Positions 1-9,585 are shown, counted from the first letter of the stretch. The stretch is DNA of 64,000 nt from Taishania sp. (GCA_030150045.1 JASLGM010000022.1:1-64000), one strand, 5' to 3'. Numbers and translations are program-made. The notes: generated from the sequence alone by a model not told the origin.

Positions 1-1
1 A

Positions 2-1640
2 CCAACAGCTACTATCGCAGGTACGGCAAGTGTTTGTGAAAATGAAACAGCAAGTGTTACTTTCACCGGAACAGGTGGAATAGCACCTTATACCTTTGGT
101 TATACGGTTGATGGTGGAGCACCTCAAACGATTGTTTCAACAGGAAATACAGTTACGGTTACTGTACCAACAAATACAGCAGGAACATTTACCTATACCT
201 TAACTTCCGTTTCTGATGCAATTTCTTGTTCGCAAGCACAAACAGGAACAGCTGTTATCACAGTAAATCCATCGCCAACGGCAAGTATTTCTGGTACGAC
301 TAGTGTTTGTGAGAATGGAACAGCACCAACGATTACTTTCACCGGGATTGGTGGGATGGCACCTTATACCTTTGAATATACGGTTGATGGTGGAGCACCT
401 CAAACGATTGTTTCAACAGGAAATACAGCTACGGTTACTGCACCAACAAATACAGCAGGAACATTTACCTTTACTTTAACTTCCGTTTCAGATGCATTAT
501 CTTGTTCGCAAGCACAAACGGGAACTGCAATTGTTACAGTAACAGCGGCACCAACAGCTGCTATTGCAGGTACGGCAAGTGTTTGTGAAAATGGAACAGC
601 ACCAACGATTACTTTCACTGGAACAGGTGGAGTCGCACCTTATACCTTTGAGTATACGGTAGATGGTGGAGCACCTCAAACGATTGTTTCGACAGGAAAT
701 ACAGCTACGGTTACTGTACCAACAAATGCAGCAGGAACATATACTTATGCCTTAGTTTCCGTTTCAGAAACAGGATCTTGTTCACAAGTACAAACAGGAA
801 CAGCAGTTATTACAGTAACAGCGCCACCAACGGCAACTATCGCCGGTACAACAAGTGTTTGTGAGAATGGAACAGCAAGCATCACTTTCACAGGAGTTGA
901 TGGAACCGCACCTTATACTTTTGAATATACGGTTGATGGTGGAACACCTCAAACGATTGTTTCAACTGGTAATACAGCTACGGTTACTGTACCAACAAAT
1001 GCTGCAGGAACATTTACCTATGCTTTAACTTCTGTTTCAGATGGAGCGTCTTGTTCGCAAGCACAAACAGGAACAGCTATTATCACAGTAAATCCATCGC
1101 CAACGGCAAGTATTTCTGGTACGACAAGTGTTTGTGAGAATGGAACAGCACCAACGATTACTTTCACCGGAACAGGTGGAATAGCACCTTATACCTTTGA
1201 GTATACGGTAGATGGTGGAACGCCTCAAACGATTGTTTCAACAGGAAATACAGCAACAATTACAGCTGTAACAAATACAGCAGGAACATATACTTATGCC
1301 TTAACTTCCGTTTCTGATGCAACATCTTGTTTACAAACACAAACGGGAACGGTTGTTATTACAGTTGCACCTGCGCCAACAGCAACACTTGTAGGAGCGA
1401 CAGCGGTTTGTTTAGACGAAACAGAACCTGTATTGACAATTACCACAACAGGAGGTGCTGCACCTTATACTTTTGGATATTCAATAGATGGTGGAGCAAC
1501 AGAAACATTGGTTTCTCCAACCGCAACGGCAACAATAAATGTTCCTACAGCAGTAGCAGGAACTTTCTCTTATGAAGTAGTATCAATTGTAGATGACAAT
1601 GGATGTCAAAGTACATTAGTAGAAACAGCAATTGTTACAG
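2..1640 (+). repeat. Tandem intragenic repeats, period ~273-276 bp
   Basis: Successive units begin near 58, 334, 607, 881, 1157 and, more diverged, 1437. Within units 1-5 long stretches are identical at the DNA level, for example the segment coding for TVDGG.PQTIVSTGNTATVT. This indicates recent duplication or gene conversion rather than old domain shuffling. Confidence 0.85.
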
Positions 1641-3097
1641 TTCATGCTTTACCCGTTGTAAATTCAGGAACAAATGCAAGTGTGTGTGAAAACACAGATT
1701 ATATCTTAAATGCAACAGGAACAGCAGTTGACTATACATGGACACATGGTATGCAAAACGGATCTACATATCCAGTTACGGGTGATGTCACTTTAGTGGT
1801 AGTAGGAACAGATGAAAATGGATGTACAGCACAAGATGCACTTCAAATAACAATGGTGCCAGCAATTGCCGTACAAGCGGGAATGGATCAGCAATTGTGT
1901 GCAGGAAGCGAAACGCTTTTAACTGCTGTCATGGCAGATGGAAGTACCGCTGTTTTCAATTGGAATAATGGCGTGGTTGATGGCATGAACTTTACGCCAA
2001 CAGGAACAACAGTTTATACGGTTGAAGCAACTGACATCAACGGATGTGTGTCAACGGATGAGGTAACCGTAATCGTTATGCCTTTGCCAAACATCCATGC
2101 GGGTGACGATCAGAATGTGTGTATTGGTTCACCAGTAACCTTGAACGCAACGGGTAATCCCACAGGAAATTACGTTTGGACAAACGGCGTTCAAAATAAC
2201 GTAGCCTTTACTCCTGGATTAGGAAGTATAATGTATACTGTTACAGGAACAGATGCTCAAGGTTGTGTTGGAACGGATAGCGTGAAAGTCACTGTACTTG
2301 AGAAACCAGAAGTTTCTTTTAATATTAAGCAGCATGGCTTCTGTGGACCAGTAGAAGTAGAGCTTATTAATACCACACAAAATCCAGGGCAGGATTGCGT
2401 TTGGACTATTCCAGGAATGGCGCCAATTGTAGGCTGTGGAAACCATACGATTACGATGGATAGAGCAGGGACTTACAATGTAACGCTTACCGTAGGAAAT
2501 GTAAATGGACAATGTGTTTCCTCTTTGACACGAAACAACGTCATTCAGATCGATCAGAAACCAGTAGCGAATTTCGATTATTCACCGAAAGAAGTGACAA
2601 CCATACATAATTTAGTTACGTTTGAAAATAACTCAAGTGGTGCAGCAAATTATTATTGGGATTTCGATAACGGACACACTTCAACAAAAGTTAATCCAGT
2701 TGAGGTTATGTCAACCGTTCCAAATGCATTTAATGTAACCTTGGTAGCAATTTCTGTAAAAGGATGTAAAGATACCGCACATGTCGTTGTCTACGTAGAA
2801 GAAGAATTCCTTTTCTTCGTTCCAAATGCATTTACACCAGACGGAAGCGCCTTTAATGAAATTTTCCAACCTGTTTTTGTTTCTGGATTCGATCCATATG
2901 ATTATACCCTTCATATTTACAACCGATGGGGAGAATTAATCTTCGAATCTCATGACGCCAGTATTGGATGGGATGGAAGATACGGAGGCGAAATTTGCCA
3001 AGATGGAATGTACAGCTGGAAAATTGAAGTACGCACACATCAAACTAAAAACGATGAGCGCAGCATATTTACAGGACATGTCACCCTTATTAAATAA
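2..3097 (+). CDS. T9SS type B repeat surface protein (5' end outside window)
   Basis: The open frame runs in from the left edge (codons start at base 2), so the N-terminus and signal peptide are missing. The visible protein begins with five or more near-identical modules of about 91 residues, each with the pattern SVCENGTA..ITFTG..G.APYTFEYTVDGG, which are Ig/PKD-like adhesin modules. Less similar modules follow, then a PKD domain (VANFDYSPKEVTT..FENNSSGAANYYWDFDNG). The last ~90 residues are a gliding-motility-associated C-terminal domain (FVPNAFTPDGS..NEIFQP, IYNRWGELIFES, GWDGRYGG, DGMYSWKIEV), the type B signal for T9SS export. It is therefore probably a secreted or cell-surface adhesin. 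The last ~230 residues resemble the next gene, so the two are paralogues. A hairpin terminator follows directly. An internal ATG at 356 is not the true start because the frame continues upstream in the same repeat pattern. Confidence 0.9.
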   Translation, partial: PTATIAGTASVCENETASVTFTGTGGIAPYTFGYTVDGGAPQTIVSTGNTVTVTVPTNTAGTFTYTLTSVSDAISCSQAQTGTAVITVNPSPTASISGTTSVCENGTAPTITFTGIGGMAPYTFEYTVDGGAPQTIVSTGNTATVTAPTNTAGTFTFTLTSVSDALSCSQAQTGTAIVTVTAAPTAAIAGTASVCENGTAPTITFTGTGGVAPYTFEYTVDGGAPQTIVSTGNTATVTVPTNAAGTYTYALVSVSETGSCSQVQTGTAVITVTAPPTATIAGTTSVCENGTASITFTGVDGTAPYTFEYTVDGGTPQTIVSTGNTATVTVPTNAAGTFTYALTSVSDGASCSQAQTGTAIITVNPSPTASISGTTSVCENGTAPTITFTGTGGIAPYTFEYTVDGGTPQTIVSTGNTATITAVTNTAGTYTYALTSVSDATSCLQTQTGTVVITVAPAPTATLVGATAVCLDETEPVLTITTTGGAAPYTFGYSIDGGATETLVSPTATATINVPTAVAGTFSYEVVSIVDDNGCQSTLVETAIVTVHALPVVNSGTNASVCENTDYILNATGTAVDYTWTHGMQNGSTYPVTGDVTLVVVGTDENGCTAQDALQITMVPAIAVQAGMDQQLCAGSETLLTAVMADGSTAVFNWNNGVVDGMNFTPTGTTVYTVEATDINGCVSTDEVTVIVMPLPNIHAGDDQNVCIGSPVTLNATGNPTGNYVWTNGVQNNVAFTPGLGSIMYTVTGTDAQGCVGTDSVKVTVLEKPEVSFNIKQHGFCGPVEVELINTTQNPGQDCVWTIPGMAPIVGCGNHTITMDRAGTYNVTLTVGNVNGQCVSSLTRNNVIQIDQKPVANFDYSPKEVTTIHNLVTFENNSSGAANYYWDFDNGHTSTKVNPVEVMSTVPNAFNVTLVAISVKGCKDTAHVVVYVEEEFLFFVPNAFTPDGSAFNEIFQPVFVSGFDPYDYTLHIYNRWGELIFESHDASIGWDGRYGGEICQDGMYSWKIEVRTHQTKNDERSIFTGHVTLIK

Positions 3098-3107
3098 TTC
3101 ACAACAG

Positions 3108-3137
3108 AAAGGTCTTCGCAAGAAGGCCTTTTTTTTT
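3108..3137 (+). terminator. Rho-independent terminator
   Basis: A 10-bp stem (AAAGGTCTTC / GAAGGCCTTT, one G-T pair) with loop GCAA is followed by a run of T. It sits 10 bases after the stop of the first gene. Confidence 0.85.
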
Positions 3138-3185
3138 AACCTATATTTCTTTATTAAAAAGCTCAGCAAAAGTAAGAATACCTTT

Positions 3186-3331
3186 CAGCTAGGACGGAGG
3201 GTGATAGCTAAACGAACAGATGATAGTGTGAAGAACGGATTTGCAGAGCGACCAAAGGAAGCACAAGCAAAACCGATTCTGAACCTAGTAACTGGAGTTT
3301 ACTAAAACCCAAAGACCGTTAAAGCTGCCAG
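3186..3331 (+). repeat. Element B, copy 1
   Basis: First of four copies of a ~146-nt conserved element. Shared landmarks are GTGATAGCTAAACGAAC near the 5' end, GCGACCA..GGAAGC in the middle, and GTTTACTAAAAC..AGACCGTTAA..GCTGCCAG at the 3' end. It is the most diverged copy. It can be read as a 39-codon frame ending at the TAA of GTTTACTAA, in phase with the other copies. Here it lies before element A; the other three loci with B have the order A then B. Confidence 0.75.
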
Positions 3332-3352
3332 AAAATAAAACCCCATTTTTTA

Positions 3353-3462
3353 GGGCGTTACCCTCGCCTCCCCAAACAACTTGAAGAGGCGAGGGTCAGG
3401 CTATCCGCTGTATCCCCTCCCCAAAACCTTGGGGAGGGGGATGCCGCTCCTATCCCTAACGC
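3353..3462 (+). repeat. Element A, copy 1
   Basis: Frame GGGCGT..GGTCAGGCTATCCG..GCTATCCCTAACGC-like, with two hairpins. Hairpin 1 has an 11-bp stem ACCCTCGCCTC / GAGGCGAGGGT and hairpin 2 has CCCCTCCCC / GGGGAGGGG. These stem sequences differ from those of the other copies while the frame is kept. The rest of the gap (3463-3872) holds no gene I can support. It contains the inverted pair ATATGCG (near 3744) and CGCATAT (near 3835), with another CGCATAT just before the next start codon. Confidence 0.75.
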
Positions 3463-3872
3463 AAAGTCCTGATTCCTCACCATAAAGAGTGTTTGTAAAG
3501 CAACATATTTCTATAAAAGTGTTAAAATTTTAAACCAACAGACCTCCATGTTAACCTTTCTACGTCTTAATATCAGAAAGAATCCAGAAGATTTGGAACA
3601 ACTCCTTTTGAATTGATTTGTAAAGGATTAAAAGATTTTTTCTACATTTACAAAAAAATCGACTGCATTGACACTTTTGTAGATTTTTGACAATACTTAC
3701 TTTACTTAATTCGTAACATTCATTCATACAATTACAAGTTTGATATGCGAATTAATTTATTTCAGCACCTAAAAATTAACCACATAGAATGGACCTTGGT
3801 TGTCCTTCGCTTCATGGAGTATTGCTCGCTTTCGCATATTAATTGTGTTTCGATAAATAATCGCATATTATT

Positions 3873-6224
3873 ATGAAAAAGATTACCACCATCATCGCCT
3901 TGTTTTTCCTTCAAACATTAATCGCACAACACTGTAATGATGTTTTTACGATTGGAAATGACACCACAATTTGTAGCGGTTCATTAAATATTCAAGCACC
4001 ACTCGGCTACGATTCCTACACATGGAGTACAGGAGCCACTCAATCTAATATTCGAGTTACGCAGTCGGGAACTTATCGTTGTGCGGTACAAAAATTCGGC
4101 CCAAATTTAGTAACCAACGGAGATTTTTCACTTGGAAACACAGCCTTTACAAGTGATTATCGTTTGGGAACAGGAGGTACTTGGGGATTGGTAAGTACCG
4201 AAGGAACATATGCCGTGGTTTCCTCCTCAAGAGATGCACACAATAATTTCGCTTTCTGTAATGATCATACCGTAGGGAATTCTTCGGGATCGATGCTGGT
4301 TGTAAATGGAGCAAGCGTGGCAAATACAGCAGTGTGGAGACAAACTGTAAGCGTACAACCCAATACTGATTATCAATTTTCTTTTTGGGGAACGACAGTA
4401 ATTAGCGAAAATCCAGGTCGATTAATCTTATCCGTTAATGGAACGCAAGTAGGAAACTTACTTTCATTACCGTATGGAACTTGTGATTGGCAAGAGTTTT
4501 CAGCCACTTGGAATTCCGGAAATAACACTTTTATATCTATCGCTATTATTAATCAAAATACGAATTCCTCCGGAAATGACTTTGGGATTGATGACATTCG
4601 TTTCCGTGCTGTTTGTTCTTATATGGCATCGCGCGTGGTTACAGTGACACCACAAATTACAAGTCAAATTGTTCGACAACCTCACGAATGCGATCCATCA
4701 GCGAGCTCACAACTTTCTGTAGCGCAACAAACGGGAGTTACCTATGAATGGAATCCAGGAACGGTAACAGGAACAACATTTCCCGTTGATTTTTACACGC
4801 CAACTCGCGTAACGCTGACCTCGACGAATGTTGCAGGTTGTCAAGATACGACCTCTATTCTTGTGCATAATCTACAGAGATTGGAACTCGACAGTATTCC
4901 TAATTTCCGTTTATGTCACGGCGATAGGTTAGCAGATATACCATTTGATTTTAATCTTTCAACCTTTGATTATTCGTGGATAAATACGCACGAAAGTATC
5001 GGATTGCCAGCAGAAGGAACAACGCCCATACTCAGTTTTATAGCCCAAAATATAAGCCCTATTCCTGTTGAGGCAACGATAACTGTTACGCCCAAACAAG
5101 GTACATGTAACCGGACACCACGTTCGTTTAAAATTCGTGTGGATCCAGAGTCAAATTACAACGCTACATTGAATAAAACAGCTGTCTGTAAAAACGATGA
5201 AGCACCTGTTATCCGACTGAGAGGAACAGCCGGAGAAGCTCCATTTACTTTCGAGTATCGCATAGATAATGGACCTATTCAAATCTATGTAACGGATCAA
5301 AGTGGAGAAGGAGAAATACGTGTGAATACTGCTGTTGCTGGGATTGTAACGGTTGATATTCTCTCTGTTGAGGCAACTTCTGGTTGTAAAAAAGACATGG
5401 AAACTAATTTTAGAATTGTGGTGGAAGAAACGCCAATTGTTAATTTTGAAGTGACACAAGATGGATTTTGCACGCCTGTTACTGTAAATTTGCTTAATCA
5501 AACGTCAACTGGAGATTATTTTTGCACTTGGGAATTGACAGGACGTGATCCAATTTTCGATTGCGCAGATCAGCAATTTGTGTTCCATCGCGCAGGAAAA
5601 TATGACGTAACTCTTACCGTTACTACACCTCTTGCTGGATGCTCGGATTTTATGATGCAAAAAGATGTTATTTTCTTCAACGACAATCCTATTGCTGATT
5701 TTATGTACAGTCCCGCTCGCATTACGGAACAAGAAAATTACGTTAACTTCCAAAATACGTCTATTGATGCTGTGAATTATAAATGGCATTTCCCCGAAGG
5801 TAAATCGTCTACAAAGGAACATCCAGGGGCATTTATTGGTCCAGAAGCAGGTGATTATACCGTGGAATTGATTGCCATTTCTGAGTTGGGTTGCCGGGAT
5901 ACCATTCGTAAAATTGTTCGCGTGGAAGAAGAATTGTTGTTTTTCATTCCAAATGCGTTTACACCGGATGGTTCCGAGGAAAACGAGATTTTTAAACCCA
6001 TTTTTGTTGCAGGATTTAATCCACTAGATTACCAAATGATCATTTACAACCGTTGGGGTGAGGCGATTTTTGAAACAAATGACACTAATATCGGTTGGGG
6101 AGGTCAGTACGGCGTATCGAGTGGAGTAGGTCAAACCGGAATGTATCAATGGAAAATCGTGGTGGGGAACAATTATAATGACGAACGAAAAACCTTTACA
6201 GGAAATGTTACCTTATTGAAATAA
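3873..6224 (+). CDS. T9SS type B sorting domain protein with PKD domain
   Basis: 783 residues with an N-terminal signal peptide (MKKITTIIALFFLQTLIAQ, cleavage probably after IAQ). Residues ~70-250 form a carbohydrate-binding-like or lectin-like beta domain (NLVTNGDFSLGN..GSMLVVNGA..NTDYQFSFWG..GIDDIRFRA), as is common in extracellular Bacteroidetes proteins. Ig-like modules follow, then a PKD-type segment (ADFMYSPARITEQENYVNFQNTS). The C-terminus is a gliding-motility-associated domain (FFIPNAFTPDGSEENEIFKP, IYNRWGEAIFET, TGMYQWKIVV, FTGNVTLLK). Exported through T9SS and exposed on the cell surface, by analogy with the family. The last ~230 residues parallel the preceding gene, which supports duplication. 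No clear -7 box lies close upstream. Function beyond adhesion or matrix is unknown. Confidence 0.85.
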   Translation: MKKITTIIALFFLQTLIAQHCNDVFTIGNDTTICSGSLNIQAPLGYDSYTWSTGATQSNIRVTQSGTYRCAVQKFGPNLVTNGDFSLGNTAFTSDYRLGTGGTWGLVSTEGTYAVVSSSRDAHNNFAFCNDHTVGNSSGSMLVVNGASVANTAVWRQTVSVQPNTDYQFSFWGTTVISENPGRLILSVNGTQVGNLLSLPYGTCDWQEFSATWNSGNNTFISIAIINQNTNSSGNDFGIDDIRFRAVCSYMASRVVTVTPQITSQIVRQPHECDPSASSQLSVAQQTGVTYEWNPGTVTGTTFPVDFYTPTRVTLTSTNVAGCQDTTSILVHNLQRLELDSIPNFRLCHGDRLADIPFDFNLSTFDYSWINTHESIGLPAEGTTPILSFIAQNISPIPVEATITVTPKQGTCNRTPRSFKIRVDPESNYNATLNKTAVCKNDEAPVIRLRGTAGEAPFTFEYRIDNGPIQIYVTDQSGEGEIRVNTAVAGIVTVDILSVEATSGCKKDMETNFRIVVEETPIVNFEVTQDGFCTPVTVNLLNQTSTGDYFCTWELTGRDPIFDCADQQFVFHRAGKYDVTLTVTTPLAGCSDFMMQKDVIFFNDNPIADFMYSPARITEQENYVNFQNTSIDAVNYKWHFPEGKSSTKEHPGAFIGPEAGDYTVELIAISELGCRDTIRKIVRVEEELLFFIPNAFTPDGSEENEIFKPIFVAGFNPLDYQMIIYNRWGEAIFETNDTNIGWGGQYGVSSGVGQTGMYQWKIVVGNNYNDERKTFTGNVTLLK

Positions 6225-6238
6225 GGGAAATTTGTTTT

Positions 6239-6351
6239 GGGCGCTTCCTCTTTCCTCCCCAGACTATTGGGGGAGGAAAGAGGTCAGGCTATTCGTTCTT
6301 AGTTTTTGGCTGTGAAACAGCCAAAAAGCTATCCACTGCTATCCTTAGCGC
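6239..6351 (+). repeat. Element A, copy 2
   Basis: Begins 14 bases after the preceding stop codon. Hairpin 1 is CCTCTTTCCTCCCC / GGGGAGGAAAGAGG and hairpin 2 is TTTTTGGCTG / CAGCCAAAAA, in the constant frame GGGCGC..GTCAGGCTATTCG..CACTGCTATCCTTAGCGC. Its outer closing bases are GGGCGC/GCGC where the other copies have GGGCGT/ACGC, which looks like a compensated change. Confidence 0.75.
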
Positions 6352-6410
6352 AGGGTTTAGGGAAATAATGAATGATTTCAATTCCAAAAATACAGGGGGT
6401 AATTGATCTT

Positions 6411-6556
6411 CAGCCCGGGCGAAGTGCGATAGCTAAAAGAACTGAAAAAGGTGTGAATGTGAACGGTTCACTGCGACCAAGGGAAGCACGTGAAACGAAG
6501 CAGATGAACCCTTTTTCAGGAGTTTACTAAAGCACGTAGACCGATAGAGGCTGCCA
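6411..6556 (+). repeat. Element B, copy 2
   Basis: Starts CAGCCCGGGCGAAG and ends GTAGACCGATAGAGGCTGCCA. The 39-codon frame (QPGRSAIAKRT..GVN..., ending GVY then stop) is intact and has the same length as in the other copies. It lies 59 nt downstream of element A copy 2. Together, A and B fill nearly all of the 6225-6623 gap. Confidence 0.75.
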
Positions 6557-6623
6557 AATAAAATGCAAAAAAAAACGGAAGAACTTGCATCCCTCCGTTT
6601 TAAATTATTGTGATTTGTTGTGC

Positions 6624-7514
6624 CTATTTTTTGAAGTTGTCAGCAACAATCAATTCTTTAGTTCCGTGATTCCAACTGTAGAATCCTTCACCAGATTTTA
6701 CTCCTTTTTTTCCTGCTGTTACCATGTTTACTAATAGTGGGCACGGTGCATATTTCGGGTTTCCAAATCCTTGGTGTAAAACTTCAAGAATAGCTAAACA
6801 TACATCTAGACCAATGAAATCGGCTAATTGAAGTGGACCCATTGGATGAGCCATTCCTAATTTCATTACGGTGTCAATTTCCTCAACTCCCGCAACTCCT
6901 TCGTACAAGGTGTAGATTGCTTCGTTGATCATTGGCATCAAAATACGGTTAGCTACGAATCCAGGGTAGTCGTTTACTTCTACAGGAACTTTTCCTAAAT
7001 TACGAGACATATCCATGATGCTATTTGTTACCTCGTCGGTTGTAGAATATCCACGGATGATTTCTACCAATTTCATGACTGGTACTGGGTTCATGAAGTG
7101 CATTCCGATTACTTTCTCTGGGCGAGCAGTTACCGAAGCAATTTTGGTGATGGAAATCGATGAAGTATTAGAAGCTAGGATTACTTCTGGTGCAGTTAGG
7201 CGATCTAAATCAGCAAAGATTTTCAATTTCAAATCGATGTTTTCAGTTGCAGCTTCAACCACCAATTCTACTCCTTTTACACCTTCTTCCATGGAAGTAA
7301 AGGTAGTAAGGTTTGCAAGAGTTGCTGCTTTTTGTTCTTCTGTCAACGCTCCTTTTGAAACTTGACGATCTAAATTTTTTCCAATTGTTGCCATTCCTTT
7401 GTCCAACGCCGCTTGTGCCACGTCGATTAAAGAAACTTTATATCCAAATTGTGCAAAAACATGGGCAATTCCATTTCCCATTGTTCCAGCTCCAATCACT
7501 GCTACATTTTTCAT
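6624..7514 (-). CDS. 3-hydroxyacyl-CoA (3-hydroxybutyryl-CoA type) dehydrogenase
   Basis: 296 residues, the usual length of the stand-alone family. The N-terminal Rossmann fold carries the NAD-binding motif GAGTMGNGIAHVFAQFGY. Further family signatures are ASNTSSISIT, GMHFMNPVPVMKLVEII and the helix DYPGFVANRILMPMINEAI, and the C-terminal domain has MGPLQLADFIGLDVC. The enzyme oxidises 3-hydroxyacyl-CoA with NAD in fatty-acid or butyrate-type metabolism. With phenylacetate-CoA ligase nearby, a PaaH-like role (3-hydroxyadipyl-CoA) is also possible. The ATG at 7514 is preferred over an in-frame TTG at 7532, because a TATATTTG -7 box lies just upstream (7535-7542) and the family starts at MKNVAVIG. 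Monocistronic. Confidence 0.92.
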   Translation of the reverse strand: MKNVAVIGAGTMGNGIAHVFAQFGYKVSLIDVAQAALDKGMATIGKNLDRQVSKGALTEEQKAATLANLTTFTSMEEGVKGVELVVEAATENIDLKLKIFADLDRLTAPEVILASNTSSISITKIASVTARPEKVIGMHFMNPVPVMKLVEIIRGYSTTDEVTNSIMDMSRNLGKVPVEVNDYPGFVANRILMPMINEAIYTLYEGVAGVEEIDTVMKLGMAHPMGPLQLADFIGLDVCLAILEVLHQGFGNPKYAPCPLLVNMVTAGKKGVKSGEGFYSWNHGTKELIVADNFKK

Positions 7515-7534
7515 AGTATTCTTTTTTTTCAAGT

Positions 7535-7542
7535 CAAATATA
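7535..7542 (-). promoter_or_regulatory. -7 box (TATATTTG) for the 3-hydroxyacyl-CoA dehydrogenase gene
   Basis: Perfect match to the Bacteroidetes TAnnTTTG box on the minus strand. It predicts a 5' leader of about 15-18 nt before the ATG at 7514. Confidence 0.6.
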
Positions 7543-7636
7543 GGTATAAAATCCTTTTTTCACTTCTTGATAAAAGCTTTATTGTTGCAAATGAATTAAT
7601 CTTTCAAAGTGCAAGGGTTCTTTGCTAAAGTTGTGG

Positions 7637-7644
7637 TATTTTTG
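7637..7644 (+). promoter_or_regulatory. -7 box (TATTTTTG) for the DCC-family gene
   Basis: Matches TAnnTTTG and ends five bases before the ATG at 7650, so the predicted start of transcription coincides with the start codon (leaderless mRNA). Confidence 0.5.
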
Positions 7645-7649
7645 AAAAG

Positions 7650-8057
7650 ATGAACCAAGGAAATGAAAAGGTAACATTGTTTTACGATGGTGATTGTGGA
7701 CTTTGCAATCGTTCGGTTGGATTTATACTAAGGCATGAACGAAATACGAATTTGTTTTTTGCTCCTCTTCAATCTGATTTTGCCAAAGGTGTTTTTGGCA
7801 ACAAAGTTGAGCAATCTTCCTTTTATGACGCTATTAAGGTGGATACAGGTGGATTTGTTTTAGAAAAATCAGCTGCGGTTCGTTATCTGATTCGACACCA
7901 TCTTAAATGGTATTTTTATCCATCGTTAGTGTTGTTTTTTTTTCCACTGAAATGGAAGGATAGCGTGTATGATGGGATTGCTAAACGACGTAAGAAAATA
8001 ACAAAACCCTTTTGCGTTGTTCCAGACAAAAGGGCGTTAAGTCGTTTTATGGATTAA
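7650..8057 (+). CDS. DCC family thiol-disulfide oxidoreductase (DUF393)
   Basis: 135 residues. The defining motif is FYDGDCGLCNRSVGFILRHE near residue 10, with a CxxC-like pair (DGDCGLC) that gives the DCC family its name. The middle contains FAPLQSDFAK and a small-domain core. The family is predicted to be a small thioredoxin-fold redox protein; its substrate is not known. The C-terminal hydrophobic stretch YFYPSLVLFFFPLKW could sit at a membrane. It converges on the phenylacetate-CoA ligase gene and overlaps its end by 4 bp. Confidence 0.85.
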   Translation: MNQGNEKVTLFYDGDCGLCNRSVGFILRHERNTNLFFAPLQSDFAKGVFGNKVEQSSFYDAIKVDTGGFVLEKSAAVRYLIRHHLKWYFYPSLVLFFFPLKWKDSVYDGIAKRRKKITKPFCVVPDKRALSRFMD

Positions 8058-9394
8058 CCTAAATTTCGGTTGTCAATAATGCGTTTAGTCTTTCCACCTT
8101 CACTATTAGAAAGGCTGAAGGGTACTTGAAGTTTGACATCCATACTTAAACCAATATCTGCTTTGATATGTGCACATAGTTTTTTATTTGCGTTCAAAAG
8201 GTATTCACAGTTTAATGGATCTTCGTATTGTTTACACAAATCTTCAAAAGTTTTTGCATCAATTTCTACTTTCACTTGAATTTCATCCATAGCGCCTTTT
8301 CGGTCAATTATGAGTTGGTAATTATTAGAAAAATAATCTGGGAATTTACCTAGAACGGCTTCGACTTGCGTGTGAAAAAGGTTTACGCCTCGAACGATTA
8401 ACATCTCGTCAGCCCGACCTTTGATTTGTCCCATTTTAATATGTGTACGCTTCTTGGAATGTGTGTAGTAAATGTTTGTGATATCGTTGGTCCAGAAGCG
8501 TAACATAGGCATACCTTCTTTGGTTAGAGTAGTGAAAACAAGTACACCAAATTCACCTTCTGCAACTGGATTCCCCGTGTCTTTGTCTACAATTTCTGGA
8601 AAAAAGTGGTCTTCCCAAATGTAACTTCCCGATCCTTTTTCCTCAAAGTCTTCTTGAGCAACTCCAGGTCCAATAATTTCTGTTAAACCGTAAATATTTG
8701 TTGCTGATATTCCAAGTTTTGACTCTATTTCTTGGCGAATACTTTCTGTCCATGGTTCTGCTCCAAGAATGGCTTTTTTTAGACCTAAGTCAGCAATTGA
8801 AATGTTTCTTTTATGCAATTCATTTGCTAGTGTTAATGCGTAAGAAGGGGTGCAGCAAATCACATCACTTTTGAAATCTTGCATGAGCATAAGTTGTTTG
8901 TCTGTTCCTCCACCAGATATTGGGAGAACCGTCATGCCGAGTAATGTTGCTCCATCATGAATGCCTAATCCTCCTGTGAAAAGACCATAACCGTAAGCAT
9001 TTTGAATTAATTCACCTGGTTGACACCCTCCAGTAACTAATGAACGAGCCACTACTTCGCTGAAAATAGCAAGATCTTTTTTAGTGTAACCAACAACAAT
9101 TGGTTTCCCTGTTGTGCCACTTGAACAATGCAACCGTGAAAATTGACTGCGGTCTTTTGTCATTAAACCAAATGGATATTCTGTACGCAACGCGTCCTTT
9201 TTGATGAAAGGTAATTTGTGAATATCGTTGATAGATCGAATATCCGAAGGTGTGATTCCAGCTTGATCGAAACTTTTTTTATAATAAGGTACGGTATTGT
9301 ATGCAAGAAGTACTTGATGAATCAGACGCTCGGATTGTAATTTTCGCAATTGATCCAAAGGCATCGTCTCCATTTCTTTGTTGAAAAATGTCAT
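8054..9394 (-). CDS. paaK: Phenylacetate-CoA ligase
   Basis: 446 residues, family length ~430-440. The N-terminus MPLDQLRKLQSERL is typical. The AMP-binding P-loop reads HCSSGTTGKPIVVGYT, and the adenylation core has YGYGLFTGGLGIHDGA and NIYGLTEIIGPGVA. The C-terminal subdomain carries GRADEMLIVRGVNLFHTQVE. It forms phenylacetyl-CoA from phenylacetate, CoA and ATP; related arylacetate substrates are possible. No other paa genes are seen nearby except the hydroxyacyl-CoA dehydrogenase at 6.6 kb. The open frame extends upstream to 9439, but the ATG at 9394 (MTFFNKEMETMPLDQ) fits family length better. The 3' end overlaps the convergent DCC gene. Confidence 0.9.
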   Translation of the reverse strand: MTFFNKEMETMPLDQLRKLQSERLIHQVLLAYNTVPYYKKSFDQAGITPSDIRSINDIHKLPFIKKDALRTEYPFGLMTKDRSQFSRLHCSSGTTGKPIVVGYTKKDLAIFSEVVARSLVTGGCQPGELIQNAYGYGLFTGGLGIHDGATLLGMTVLPISGGGTDKQLMLMQDFKSDVICCTPSYALTLANELHKRNISIADLGLKKAILGAEPWTESIRQEIESKLGISATNIYGLTEIIGPGVAQEDFEEKGSGSYIWEDHFFPEIVDKDTGNPVAEGEFGVLVFTTLTKEGMPMLRFWTNDITNIYYTHSKKRTHIKMGQIKGRADEMLIVRGVNLFHTQVEAVLGKFPDYFSNNYQLIIDRKGAMDEIQVKVEIDAKTFEDLCKQYEDPLNCEYLLNANKKLCAHIKADIGLSMDVKLQVPFSLSNSEGGKTKRIIDNRNLG

Positions 9395-9585
9395 AGTGTG
9401 AAGAAGTTTAAGAAAACAACAGCTGAATGCCGTAATCAACAGAAGAACTGTTGGTAATTAGCAACCATTTAAAAGTAATGATAAAAAAACATTACATCGA
9501 CACCATGTTTGAAAAATCCTAAAAACGAAAGGAAATGCGCTAAATGAACACGGTTATTGTTTCTCTCATTTAACATGGGATTATG

